Source of the DNA: Beaufortia kweichowensis
Lineage: Eukaryota > Chordata > Actinopteri > Cypriniformes > Gastromyzontidae
Assembly (NCBI GenBank): GCA_019155185.1
Contig: CM032801.1
Span: 18,313,014 to 18,377,013 of the forward strand
Direction of reading: 5' to 3'
Length of the DNA stretch: 64,000 nt
A program made the position numbers and the translations under genes. This document shows, in pieces, positions 43,077-54,121 of this stretch. Within the stretch, counting starts at the first letter, position 1; every line of letters begins with the position of its first letter. The notes under the pieces were generated by a model. It had not been told where the DNA came from and made no database searches. It worked only from the letters and a program-made list of their open reading frames with translations.

Positions 43077-44712
43077 AGATGACCTCTCCCTCCTTTTACC
43101 TCGGGGCACCAGCTGAGGAATTCCACCTCAACATTTGTTGGAATAAATCCAACATAAATCAAATAATATAATAAGAAAAATTATGTAAAGTGGAGGGAGT
43201 AAATCACCTGGGGTATCTGAAGGATTTCATGAGATTCGTGCTAACTTGTAGAGCCTTTTACTGTATTATCAACACAAGGAAGACACAATTGTAATAAAAG
43301 AGGATTTATTTACAAAAGACATACAAGAATAACTAGCACACTACTAAATGATACTAAAGAGCTAAAGGATAGCAAGGTTGAGTGTAAAGAATGAAGAGAA
43401 TGCAGGTAACTAAGGTATAAACTGAAATGAACTGAAAGAGTACACTAATGCCAAGGTCTCTAGAAAGAGGTTTGGTAAGTGATATTTACGTTCACGTGAG
43501 TAGTCCGAGGGTGGCGACGTCTTTCACTGGTGAGGCTGGGCCTTGTTGCAGTGGCGAAGGAGTCTGAATCCGTTCAACAGCCTTGAACACGAAGCGCTGT
43601 GGGATGCTAATCTCCTGGAGCACCAAAAGGGTCCTGGCGATCTGGAACACGCAGATGAGGCCCTGAAGCTGGTGCGGAAGGTCCTTGACGATCTGGAACA
43701 ACAGATGAAGGTACCTGGAAGTAAGGTTGCCCTCCTGGGCTTAACCTTGTTGCAGACGTTTGGGATTGCCTTTCTGGACAGCAGGCTCTGAACGTGGTTT
43801 CTCTATTTCAGTCCCTTGGGAGACTCAGAACTGGGTGATCTGTTATGCTTCCTAGCACAACAGCCAGGAAACTCAGAACGGGTGATCTGTTATGCTTCCT
43901 TCCCGGAAACTCAGAACGGTTGATCTGTTATGCTTCCCAGCACACAGCCTGGAAACTCAGAACAAAGAATTTGTGTTGAAAGGGTACTTTTATCCCCTTT
44001 CAGATAAGAAGGAGATTGCATTTTGGCGCTTGTCCGTTGCAGGGCTGTGATTGGCTGTTGATGTCAGAGAGGGCTCACTCATCCTTTCGCTTGTGAAGTG
44101 AATGCGTTTGCATAGAGTAAAGCACAGCATTAAAACTGTGTCTTCACTGTTTTACCTATGGAATTATCACTTCCCAAACCACTTTCAAAATACCTTTGGC
44201 TTTGTCCTGAATACAAAGAGAATCATGCACGAATTCATTCAGATGTGAATAGCATTTGTAAAACTTCCATATTTAACACAAATGACTATTACAAAGTATG
44301 TTCTCAGAGAGTACAGAATGAATATGTGATATGTCCAATATGTTTGTGTCCATTTTTATAAATTAAGGAATGTAGAGATGTGTCCTTTGTTTTAGCCAAA
44401 GCTGCCCATGGTTGGTTAATTACATGCCACATGTGGAGGTCCTGAGGAGTTTTATGGCCAGGCTGGCCTGGATCTTTGGGTGAGGGTTTTAGTTTGATGA
44501 TAAGGCTGCCCTATAGAGGGTGTCTGGCAGTTTCTCTGGTAGCCTTATCTGATGACACTGGTCCTTAGTTTACATTAAAGAGGGACCCTGCTTGTAAAGT
44601 TGGGACCTGAAATGCCTTCTGGAGTGCTGTTCACTACAGTATTAATAAACTGGTGAAAGTGAACGAGTGACGTGATGGGGGGAATCCGATGCTGAAGGCA
44701 TCGGCTCCGTGA
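42588..44712 (-). repeat. Gypsy 3' LTR, interrupted by 1.7-kb LTR-like insertion
   Basis: 42588-42921 and 44639-44712 together match the 49116-49516 LTR. On minus the first two bases are AC rather than TG (GTACTCACGG against TGTCACGG), so the LTR boundary next to the polypurine tract has mutated. Confidence 0.93.
42922..44638 (-). mobile_element. LTR-like element (1.7 kb) inside the Gypsy LTR, 4-bp target duplication GTAT
   Basis: Same family as 18509-19378: ends TGTAGTGA and TCACTACA. GTAT occurs at 42918-42921 and 44639-44642, and only once in the sister LTR (49440-49443). The first 30 bp are tandemly duplicated (42922-42951, 42952-42981). Middle part (43400-44220) holds repeats of GGAAACTCAGAAC-GGTGATCTGTTATGC and is missing from the shorter copy. 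A small minus-strand frame near 43500-43700 has no recognised domain. No gag or pol, so it is either a long solo LTR or a non-autonomous element. Confidence 0.8.
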
Positions 44713-46165
44713 GTACCCCACGGACGGCTCCTGCTTGAGCCATGAGCACGCTGACAGGGGCGACGACCTCGTGGCCTGGGACCAGGTTCAGAAGGATGGG
44801 ACTCGTGGAACTCGGTGAGGAGAGTAGGATCCAGAATATCAGCGCGGGGAACCCAGCAACGCTCCTCAGGGCCGTACCCCTCCCAGGACACGAGGTACTC
44901 TAGTCTCCCGGCCCGTCGACGAGCCCTCAGGATGGCATCGACCCGGTAGATACGGTCCTGATTGTCTAGGGGTGGTGGAGGAGGAGGCTCCGGAGCCGCT
45001 GGTGGAGGTCCCTCAGCATCAGATTCTGGGGACAAAACAGAAACAGGGTCAACAAAGGGTTTAAGCAGTGATACATGAAAGGATGGGGCCAGACGGTAGG
45101 ACCGGGGAAGTTGCAGCCGGTAAGTCACTGCATTTATTTGTCTGATGATGGGGAAGGGACCGATGAATCGTGGGGTGAGTTTCCTACAGGGCAGCCGTAG
45201 GCGAATGTCACGGGTGGAGAGCCAGACCAGCTGCCCGGGTTGGAATACCGGGGTCGGTGATCTCCGCTGGTCAGCTTGTTGCTTCTGCCTACGGACTGCA
45301 GCCTGTAGGTGGACATGAGCGGAGTTCCAGACCCTCTCACTGGCCCGGAACCAGTGGTCCACAGCTGGCACCGTGGAGGGTTCTTGGGTCCAGGGGAAGA
45401 GGGGTGGTTGGTAGCCGAGTGCGCACTGGAGCAGGGGGGTAAGTTTGGTGGAATCCTGACGCAGTGAGTTTTGGGCGTACTCGGCCCACGGGAGGAAGCG
45501 ATGCCAGCTGTGATGGTGACGGTGGCAGTAAGTCCGGAGATACCTTCCGACCTCCTGGATCTTATGCTCAGTCTGGCCGTTCGCCTGGGGATGATAACCA
45601 GAAGTTAGACTAACAGAAACTCCCGGAAGAGAGAAAAACGCCTTCCAGACGTGTGAAATAAATTGCGGTCCCCGATCCGAAACAATGTCCTCAGGTAGAC
45701 CAAAAAGCCGGAACACATTATGAAACAGCGCTTCTGCTGCTTGCATTGCTGTGGGCAGACTAGAAAAGCGGGATTAGTTTACAACTTTTACTAAAAGCGA
45801 TCAACTACATGAAAACACAGGTATATCCTCCTGAACAGGGCAAATCAGAAATAAAGTCTACGGCAATATGAGTCCATGGCGCTGAGGAACTGGTAAGGGA
45901 GAAGCTTACCCTGGGGCCGCCCGGCGAGGAAGGAGGCGATGGCACAGACTGAGCATCCTTTCACGAAGCGAGCAGCGTCTCGGACATGCCGGGCCACCAG
46001 TACCGGGGAGATCAGTGAGAGAGGGTGCGCTGCCGACCTGGGTGCCCGATCCCGGAACACAATGGGCCGGAGTCCATGAGGGGAAACAGCAGATCTTCTG
46101 GTGCGAACAATCTCCCCCTCAGGACCTCCCGGCGGAGCAGGCTGAACCACGAAGACTGGCTTCAA
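44698..46165 (-). pseudogene. Gypsy integrase with C-terminal chromodomain
   Basis: Minus 46165-45845 holds the end of the zinc-binding domain (GCSVCAIASFLAGRPQGKLL). After a frameshift near 45790-45850 the catalytic core follows: Asp in AVDFIS, Asp in EDIVSDRGPQF and Glu in ANGQTEHKIQEVGRYL. Then the GPF/Y-like module (RKLTPRFIGPFPI, HVSLLKPF) and a chromodomain, YRVDAILRARRRAGRLEYLV then SWEGYGPEERCWVPRADI. The chromodomain would steer integration to modified chromatin. The frame reads through the LTR start; its stop at about 44634 is supplied by the nested LTR insertion. Confidence 0.9.
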
Positions 46166-47693
46166 TCTGCTTATCTAACTCCCATTCGATGGGAGAGATT
46201 ACCATGGCTGGAGGAAGAACGGGCTCTGGATGATCTGAGCTGACATCCGGGGCGTGGATACGTGAAAGAGCATCCGCTTTTCCGTTCTTGCTCCCAGGAC
46301 GATAAGTTACTGTGAAATTAAAAGCGAGAGAAAAACAATGCCCAGCGAGACTTGCCGGGAATTAAGTCTCTCTTAGCTTCACGCAGATATAACAAGTTTT
46401 TATGATCTGTATACACAATAAACGGGAACTTAGGTCCTTCTAGCCAATGTCTCCACTCCTCCAGAGCCAGTTTGATTGCTAGCAGTTCCCGGTTGCCGAT
46501 ATCATAATTTTGCTCCGCCGGGGACATCTTCTTGGAGAAAGCATGGGTGAAGGCGTGCGGATTCCCCTGCAGCTCTGCGAAGCACCGCCCACGCCTGTGG
46601 TGGAAGCGTCAACTTCAACCACAAACGGGAGCTCAGGCGAGGGATGTCGAAGGACAGGTGCACTACAGAAGGCTTCTTTTAACTGTTGGAAGGCTTCCTT
46701 AGCCTCTTGGGACCAGACTAACACTTTGGGCTTCCCCTTGAGCATTGACGTGAGCGGTGAGCAGATTATACTGAAGCCTCGAATGAACCGTCGATAAAAG
46801 TTTGCGAACCCCAGAAAACGTTGTAAACTTCGAACTGAGGAGGGCTGGGGCCAGGACTGGACTGCTTCAACTTTATCCTTCTCCATGAGCACCCCCGTGG
46901 CACTGATCACATATCCCAGAAACTGAACCTCAGAAAGATGAAATGCACACTTCTCAAGCTTGAGATAGAGATTGTGATCTCGAGGCCGCTGGAGAGCGAG
47001 GCGAACATGACCTCGATGCTCCTTGAGACTTGAGTACACCAGGATATCATCTATATAGACAATAACAAACAGACCCAACACATCTCGAAATATTTCATTC
47101 ATAAAACTTTGAAACACAGCGGAGCATTTACCAACCCGAAGGGCATAGCAGTACTCAGAAGTGTCCAGGCGTTATGAAGGCCGTTTTCCACTCGTCTCCC
47201 TTCTGGATACTGGAATTAAGTTGTAAGCGCTTCTGAGGTCCAGCTTCGTGAATACCGAAGCCCCACGAAGATGCTCTATGGACGGGGAAATAAGAGGCAG
47301 AGGGTAAGAGAATTTAACTGTAGCTTGGTTAAGAACACGATAATCAATACATGGCCGGAGACCCCCATCTTTCTTCCCCACGAAGAAGAAACTAGACGCC
47401 GCAGGGGAAGTAGAGGGGCGTATGAATCCTTGTTGAAGTGCCTCTTGGATATAGTCACCCATGGCTTTCTGTTCCGGGAGGGACAGCGAGTAGATACGCC
47501 CCTTAGGGAGAGGGGCCCCAGGCAGCAGCTCTATGGCACAGTCCCATGGCCTATGCGGGGGAAGTTGTGAGGCTCTCTCCTTGCTGAACACATCCAGGAA
47601 TGCTTCATACTCTGGCGGAATCGCCCCTACCCAGGGCTTAACACTATTGTCTGCTCCAGGGACTTTTGAGGATTCTGGAGAGAGGAACAGCAA
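46166..47693 (-). pseudogene. Gypsy reverse transcriptase and RNase H
   Basis: Begins with the PR-RT linker and palm (IPPEYEAFLDVFSKE, PLPKGRIYSLSLPEQKAM, FFFVGKKDGGLRPCIDYR, FTKLDLRSAYNLI). After a frame change near 47120-47190 it continues FQSFMNEIFRDVLGLFVIVY with the catalytic IDDILVYS, then FLGFANFYRRFIRGFS and the tether. RNase H follows with VEVDAS and, in another frame, NRELLAIKLALEEWRHWLEG and YTDHKNLLYL. The active-site YIDD is intact; at least three frameshifts inactivate the polyprotein. Confidence 0.93.
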
Positions 47694-47728
47694 TAGGAGA
47701 CATTACAAGTGAGGCAGACTTAACCGGC

Positions 47729-48163
47729 TTAACTGTCTTCTCCAGCGGCCAACTGAGTACATCTCCCGTTGTCCAGTCCATTTCTGGACGGTGCTTTTGA
47801 AGCCAGGGTCGTTCTAGCACCCAGAAGGACCTCAGTCATAACAGGTTTCCATTCGAGCCGGATTTGCGGAGAGAAAAATCTGATTAGTCCTCGCCCTGAG
47901 GGCTTTCCTAAGATATCCTGCACAGGGATTGGCTGTGCTACTTGGTGCCTGGGTAGCCGGAGCCGTCTCAGCAGATCTGGAGAGATGAAATTCCCAGCTG
48001 CACCGGAATCAATTAGTGCTTTCACTGGAACAGAGACAGTGGAAGAGGCAATGATTAGAGACGTTAGCGGAAGTTTATACCTGCTGTGGCTGAACCGCTC
48101 CTCACCCGGCCATGAGGTGGACGCACTGGACAGGTAGCGAGGAAATGCCCGGATTTCCCACAA
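47729..48163 (-). pseudogene. Gypsy aspartic protease
   Basis: The retropepsin active site ALIDSGAAGNFIS is present and is followed by LLRRLRLPRHQVAQPIPVQD and further protease-domain sequence to about 47760. The frame then changes before the RT. Protease would cut the Gag-Pol product. Confidence 0.85.
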
Positions 48164-49003
48164 TATATGCAGAGCTGGCGAGAGATGCGTCGTTGTCGCT
48201 CCTCCTTGGTTAGATGAAAGTTATCCACTTGCATGGGCTCGGGTGCTGGAGGGCTCGTTGGAGCAAGCGAACGAGGAGTTGAGACCAGCGGCTGACTGAT
48301 GCTTACACGGAGCAGACAGGGAGTGTAGCGGAGGAGAGGCCAATGGTACAGACCGTCGAGGGGATCCACTTTGACAAGCAACGAGGCGTTGAGCTATTGA
48401 ATAGACTTTTGGATGAAGTTCTCCAATTCAATAGAATCGTCATAAATCACCATGTGCATCTTCACCTCAGGAGACAAACCTTGACAATACGCTGCGAGCA
48501 GAAGCGGCTTGATTCCAGCAGCTGGTTGCGCGAGAAGTACGAAAGTGAAGAGCATATTCTGCCACCGAGGATCGCCCCTGCGGATTCTACAGAGTTGGTC
48601 TGCAACAGGAGAGAGAAGAAGCAGAGTGATCAAACACATTTTACCAGCGTTGAGAACTCCTCCCAGGGCGCGGGACTCGCGAAGAGTTTCTGTCTCCCAG
48701 TAGCCTTGTGCCCACCGCAGCGCAGCACCTGTCATAAAGGCTGATCGCTTGAAGTCAACTTTGTCGCTTCAGTGGGGTGCAATTGAGGCTGCCGACTGAA
48801 GTACAAGTTGCATTGCAACAGAAATCCACCACACTCCTCCGCTACTCCAGAGAACCGATTAGGCATGGCCATGGGACTGCTATGAGTGACTGCAGGACTT
48901 ACCCGGCTGGGGAGAATAGACAGGTAAAAGCATTTAAGTGACGGGTGAGAGCGTGGAGAACATCCGTGGCGGCATCCGCCGCGCTAGGGGTAGCGGCTTC
49001 CAT
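48049..49003 (-). pseudogene. Gypsy gag with CCHC zinc knuckle, frameshifted
   Basis: Start ATG at 49003 gives MEAATPSAADAATDVLHALT, then a stop within 40 codons. Later pieces: ALRWAQGYWETETLRES and FVLLAQPAAGI (capsid, 48735-48394) and LTKEERQRRISRQLCIYCGK SGHFLATCPVRP, the zinc knuckle at 48064-48210. Several frame changes. The gag and pol frames abut near 48070-48160. Confidence 0.85.
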
Positions 49004-49115
49004 CCTGGAGACCAGAGCACAGAAAAGTCAAAAAACAAAAAACACAAACACTGACGAGTAAATCCAAATCTTCACGCCTCGCTGAAGATCCTTGTTCAGT
49101 TCGGGTCGGGTATAC

Positions 49116-49516
49116 TGTTACGGTGCTGGGGTAGAGAGACCAGAACGCCAGAGAGTACTTTAGATCAAGTCTTTTACTGAGGCTTCTCAGGAACAGATAT
49201 ATTCAAGACAACAGGTACAGGAACAGGAACAGAGATAATCCAGATACACAGAATGCCCACACACCCAAACTAATAACAACAACATCCGACAAAGAATGAA
49301 CAAAAAGGCAGACTTTAAATAATACAAACAATGAACTAATAATGACATAACACAGGTGCGGGTGATAATAAACTAACAAGTGCTCAACAGGATTACAAAT
49401 GGTGAACAGGTGCGCGGGTGCATGATGGTAAATGAAGTCCGTATTAATAAACTGGTGAAAGTGAACGAGTGACGTGATGGGGGGAATCCGATGCTGAAGG
49501 CATCGGCTCCGTGACA
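49116..49516 (-). repeat. Gypsy 5' LTR (401 bp)
   Basis: Intact LTR, TG...CA on minus, with no nested insertion. Contains a short inverted word CCGATGCTGAAGGCATCGG close to its start on minus. It serves as the empty-site reference for the nested element in the partner LTR. Confidence 0.95.
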
Positions 49517-50274
49517 GTAGGAGCGGTCGTTAATCAGTGTGTCTTAGATCGTCATGGTAAATGATTGTGTTTGTGGAGGTTTCACAAACTCCAGCCTGTC
49601 AGGAGGTTTTCTAACAAGAGAAGGACGGTGGTATCTTCCGTGTCTGGGTGCGAGACGAGACTTCACTTCTGCATCTGCTTAGGAAAATGCGGTGGTGTGT
49701 AGCGTTCACTTTACACTGAAAGATCATCATCCCGGTGATATGATGCAGTTCAGACATGATATGACACAGAGTCAGGCACTGGGAGTGACATTAGTCCAGT
49801 AAAGCCCAGTATGAATCCAACTCCCTGCAGCATTGACTTTCCTCAGCTGTGACCATGATCACAAACAAAACGTGTTCATGTCTCTCTCCTGCGCTATATC
49901 ACGTAACATTAATGAGTGTGATGTACGTCTCACACCATGACTCATCTGTCTCCTCTGACCCTGACCCGTCTCTGCTCTCTCGTCCACACAGCAGGCTCAT
50001 AGTTGTATGACTGTGATCCGTCATATGAATAAACATTTACAATTTCCTCCGAACTGTCATTGTCATCTTGATCTAATGTTTTCCTATTGTTCACATCGAC
50101 CATGCTCTCTCCCATGACGTCACGTCAGGTTTTGGCGGTTTTCAGATGCAGAAAAAAAATCTTTAAAAAATGACTCCAGAAGCCTTATTAACGTATTTAT
50201 AAGTATATTTTTAAAAATCTAATTCCTATGCTATTTTTCTATACATTTACTTTCTGGGGTCTCTAATTTGCAAT
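49517..50274. other. Unassigned sequence right of the Gypsy element
   Basis: Continues the pre-insertion sequence of 42470-42587. Contains CRE-like words (TTACGTCATC at 42518, CATGACGTCACGTCAG at 50114-50129) but no coding frame or repeat that I recognise. AT-rich from 50140. Confidence 0.35.
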
Positions 50275-51310
50275 ATGCACTTTAAGGACATTGATTTTGT
50301 CAATAAACTTAAAGATTTATGGGTCCCATCACTCATGCTTCTTCTCTCTATAGACATAAGTTCATTATATACAAACATAGAAACAAACTTGGGCTTACAA
50401 GCCATTCGGAGAACTTTCCAGATGTATTCAGATCCCAAAAGACCTGATAAAAGAGATTTTTTGGAATTTTTTGGAAAAGACAACTTTTGGAATTGAGTCT
50501 CAACAGGAATGACTTTGAATTTAATGACAAACATTATTTACAGATTCATGGCATGGCCATGGGCAAAAAATGTGTCCTGGCCTATGCGAACATATATGTG
50601 AGTATGTGGGAGGAAAATGTGCTCCCTAAATGTTTTAAATTACCCTTTAGATATTTCAAATATCTCGATGACATCTTTGGACATTTGGCAAAAGAGTTTC
50701 TTACATTTTCAGAAACGTTAAATAAACATCATATCACTATCAAAGTGACTCACAACTTACAACCAGATAAAATTGAGTTTCTGGATACACAGGTTTTCTT
50801 TCAGCCTATGGCTGACAATATCAAAAGCTTGGCTACGAGGGTTTTCCTCAAAGACACAGACAGACATGCCCTATTGTACAAATCTAGTTACCATCCTAAA
50901 CATACCTATAAAGGTCGAATTAAATCTCAACTCATTAGATTTTATAGAATCTGTACCTTCCCAGAGGATGTGGACATGGCGACTGACACACTCTTTAAAG
51001 CCATTAGACCCAGGGGGTATTCAAAAAGATTCCTTAGGAAGATTAAGGCAGATGTTAGGGAAACCTTTCAAAATGACCATTCAAACACACAAAGGGAGGA
51101 TGCAAACGTGATACCCTTAGTGGTAACTTATTCTTGGTCCCTGGGCCAACTGGGCGTAAATGAGATGAGAGATGAGGTCTCATTTTCAGGAGGCGCAGGA
51201 GACAAAGACAAGCTTGAATGACTACAGATGAATTATGGCATATTGGAGAAACAAAAACCTAAGGGACATATTAGTTAGAGCCAAACTGATTTCAAAAAAG
51301 CCAAATTTGG
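50275..51310 (+). pseudogene. Penelope-like element reverse transcriptase
   Basis: Reads LSIDISSLYTNIETNLGLQA, then after a frameshift at about 50490 LSLNRNDFEFNDKHYLQIHG, MAMGKKCVLAYANIYVSMWE, FKYLDDIFG (catalytic DD) and KIEFLDTQVFF, and later LLYKSSYHPKHTYKGRIKSQ and LIRFYRICTF. A last piece in a second frame, AYWRNKNLRDILVRAKLI, ends at about 51290. The order DISSLYTNI, GMAMGK, YLDDI, EFLDT and NLRDILVRAKL is typical of Penelope-like elements (Neptune/Poseidon groups in fish), which prime at chromosome breaks or telomere-like ends and usually carry a GIY-YIG nuclease after the RT. No nuclease is present: the sequence is cut at about 51340 by an L2 LINE tail. Confidence 0.85.
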
Positions 51311-51339
51311 AATTTTTTGAAAAGTTTGAAAAGAAACAT

Positions 51340-53483
51340 TTTTACATTTACATTTAGGCATTTAGCTGACGCTTTTATCCAAAGCGACTTACAAATAGTA
51401 GGAGACAATGAAGCGATACATCAAAACGGCATTTTTTTATTTTAACAACGGCAACAATAGTACTAAGAAGTGCTTTCCTAAGTTTACAATGTTTCCCAGT
51501 GATAGATAAATACCTGTAGAGGAGAGAAGAGAGGGTTTGTAATATGATGTCAGGTGTTGGTGGAAGAGGTGTATTTTTAGTTGTTTCTTAAAGGAGGTGA
51601 GGGATGTGACAGAATGGATTGCGTTAGGGAGATTATTCCACAAGCCGGGGACAGAGAAGGGCGAGAGAGAGATTTAGTGTCCTTCTGTGAGGGTACCACC
51701 AGTCGACGTTCGTTCGCAGGGTTCTGGATGGGTTGTAGATGTGTAGAAGAGAGTTAAAGTATGAGGGTGCAGAATTTGTGATGGTTTTAAATGTCAGCAT
51801 TAATTATTTAAATTTAATGTGGGCAGCAACCGGTAGCCATTGAAGAGAGAAAAAGAGAGGTGTGACGTGTGCTCTTTTGGGTGTCAAAGGCAGCAGAAAG
51901 ATCCAGCAAGATGAGGACAGACGATTTTGACTCTGCTTTTGCCAGTCGCAGTGCCTCAGTGACTGAGAGAAGCGCAGTCTCAGTGGAGTGATTGCTCTTG
52001 AAACTGGACTGTCTTTTGTCCAGTAGGTCGTTCTGGGTGAGGTAGGATGAAATCTGATTAAAAACAGCTCACTCCAGTGTTTTTGACATGAACGGGAGGA
52101 GAGAGACAGGTCTGTAGCTGTCGGTGAGGGAAGGGTTGAGAGTGGGTTTTTTAAGCAGCGGGGTGACCCGGGCCTGCTTAAAGGTGGTGGGGAAGGTGCC
52201 AGAGAGGAGTGAGGAGTTAATAATGTGTGTGAGTGATGGAGTGACTGTGCTGGAGATGGATTGGAGCAGATGGGAGGGGATTGGGTCGAGTGGGCAGGTG
52301 GTGGGGTTGCAGGAGAGAAGTTTGGTAACTTCAGTATCATTTAGAGTGGAGAAAGAGGAAAAAGTGGAGCTGGGTGAAGCCTGTGTGTGTGCTGGGGTTT
52401 CAGGAGTTGAGAACTGGCTGCTGATCAGTGATGTTTTGTTTGTGAAGAAGCAAAATCATCAGCTGATAATGAAGAGGCAGGTGGGGGAAGGTGGAGAGAG
52501 GAGGGAGCTGAAGGTTTTGAACAGTTTTTGTCTGATGCATGACTGACCTTTGTGATGTAGTAGGATGTCTTTGCTGTGTGGACAGCAGCGTCTTGTGCCA
52601 TTTTCTTTCAGCTGCCCTGAGTTTGGTCCGGTGTTCACGAAGGACGTCCGAAAGCCAAGGGCAGGAAGGGGAGGCACGAGCCGGTCTAGAGGATAGAGGG
52701 CAGAGGTTGTCTAGACAGGAGGGTTAGTGTTGAATATAGGGTGTCCGTGGCTGTATTGGTATCCAGAGATGAGATGTTGGAAGGGAGAGAGGATGACACC
52801 TCAGCAGAGAGAGTGCTGGGGGAAAGAGAGCGTAGGTTTCGTCTGAACGAAACGGATGTGGATGTGGCTGTGTTGTTAGAGGTGAGATGTATGTTGCAAG
52901 TTATTAAGAAGTGGTCAGAAATATGTAGGGGTAGAACAGTAGGATTAGAGGTGATGCAGTTGCGTGTGAAGATGAGGTCCAGTTGGTTTCCTGATTTATG
53001 AGTAGCGGTGGTGGTAAGGAGGGAGAGGTCAAATGAGGAGAGAAGGTTTAAAAAGTCGGAGGCAGAAGATTTCTCCAGGTGAATATTAAAGTCCCCAAAG
53101 ACAATGAGTGGGCTGCCATCCTCAGGAAATGATGAAAGAAGCACATCCAGTTCGTCAGTGAAGTTGTGAAGCGAGCCTGGTGGACGGTAAACTACAACAA
53201 TGTGAATACAAGAAGGAGATGAAACAGTAACCGCATGATATTCAAAGGAAGTGTTTGTGCATAGTCCTGGTAAGCATGTGTATTTCCATGTGTTGGGAAA
53301 GAGTAAACCTGTGCCTCCGCCCCTGCCAGAGTGACGAGGGGAGTGGGAAAAAGCGTAGTTGTAAGAGAGTGCAGCGGGAGTGGCGGAGTGCTCTGGACGA
53401 ATCCATGTCTCAGTGAGACCAAGGATGTTAATGTCTGACTGTGTAGGATGAACAATTTCAATTACAACAATTACAATTTCCAC
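51340..53483 (-). mobile_element. L2-clade LINE, internally deleted copy
   Basis: 3' tail at the low-coordinate end (TTAGCTGACGCTTTTATCCA on plus at about 51362), RT C-terminus 51643-51437 (MWNNLPNAIHSVTSLTSFKK), RT N-terminal pieces 52340-51804 and endonuclease 53483-52686. At about 51880 the C-terminal RAHVTPLFFSLQWLP region is joined directly to the LLDLSAAFDT-type sequence, so most of the RT palm with the catalytic motif is missing. Confidence 0.85.
52686..53483 (-). pseudogene. L2 LINE endonuclease domain, well preserved
   Basis: Reads INILGLTETWIRPEHSATPA, RGGGTGLLF, VVVYRPPGSLHNFTDELDVL, PLIVFGDFNIHLEK, THKSGNQLDLIFTRN and LHISDHFLITCNIHL. All main catalytic residues of the AP-type endonuclease are present (Glu in LTETW, Asp and Asn in GDFN, Asp-His in SDH). 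The domain is open over 265 codons. The N-terminal start motif before INILGL is not seen. Confidence 0.88.
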
Positions 53484-54121
53484 AACAAAGGCTTAATTAC
53501 GTTAATGTTCCTCGGGTCGAAACTACGATCTAATAGCTGGGATAGCTCCGCGTAATCGAGTGCTAAATACAAAGTGATAGCCCCCACGAAGCAATAATAT
53601 TAATTTAAATGCTACAGCTAACGAATAGACACAGGGCAGAATCGAATAAAATAAAGGTAACCTTTTAGAAACAGTATAAATAAATGAAAGATTATTCTTA
53701 ACCAACAACAGGCAATATTCTAAACAACGCAAACACAAAGTAAACAAAACTAAGCCAAACTCACGCACAACTGCTGTCTACTGCAGACAAATCACTTCTC
53801 CTGTGGTTTTTACAAACCACAATAAATTTTTAATAATATTACAGGAGTGGGTAGACTGACGTTGTGCAACACAGAATTAAAAACGTCAAAGCAACATCTA
53901 TATCACATTAAAAAAGGTAATAAAAATACAGTCCTGTAGTGTCCTTTTAATCTGCATCCGATGAAACACTTACGAATAACGGGGTTAGAGACCAACACCA
54001 CATGATCCAAAGGCCAGAGCCAAGCGGCAGAGAGATGGATAAGGGTCCTGAATACCATTGATCCTAATGGGTTAAATGATACATTTTTGTTAAATTATTT
54101 TAACAACGGTTTTGTTACAAT
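53484..54121. other. Unassigned sequence between two LINE fragments
   Basis: AT-rich, no domain. May hold the 5' part of one of the LINEs, but nothing supports that directly. Confidence 0.35.

Larger units (their letters stand above)
42588..49516 (-). mobile_element. Chromodomain Gypsy (Ty3) LTR retrotransposon with 5-bp target duplication
   Basis: LTRs at 42588-44712 (3', enlarged by a nested insertion) and 49116-49516 (5', 401 bp). Both ends are flanked by GTAGG (42583-42587 and 49517-49521). On minus the LTR starts TGTCACGGAGCC and ends CACCGTAACA. The interior encodes gag with a zinc knuckle, protease, reverse transcriptase, RNase H and an integrase with a C-terminal chromodomain, i.e. 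a chromovirus. LTR halves differ by very few positions, so insertion is fairly recent, yet gag and pol carry several frameshifts. Confidence 0.95.
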
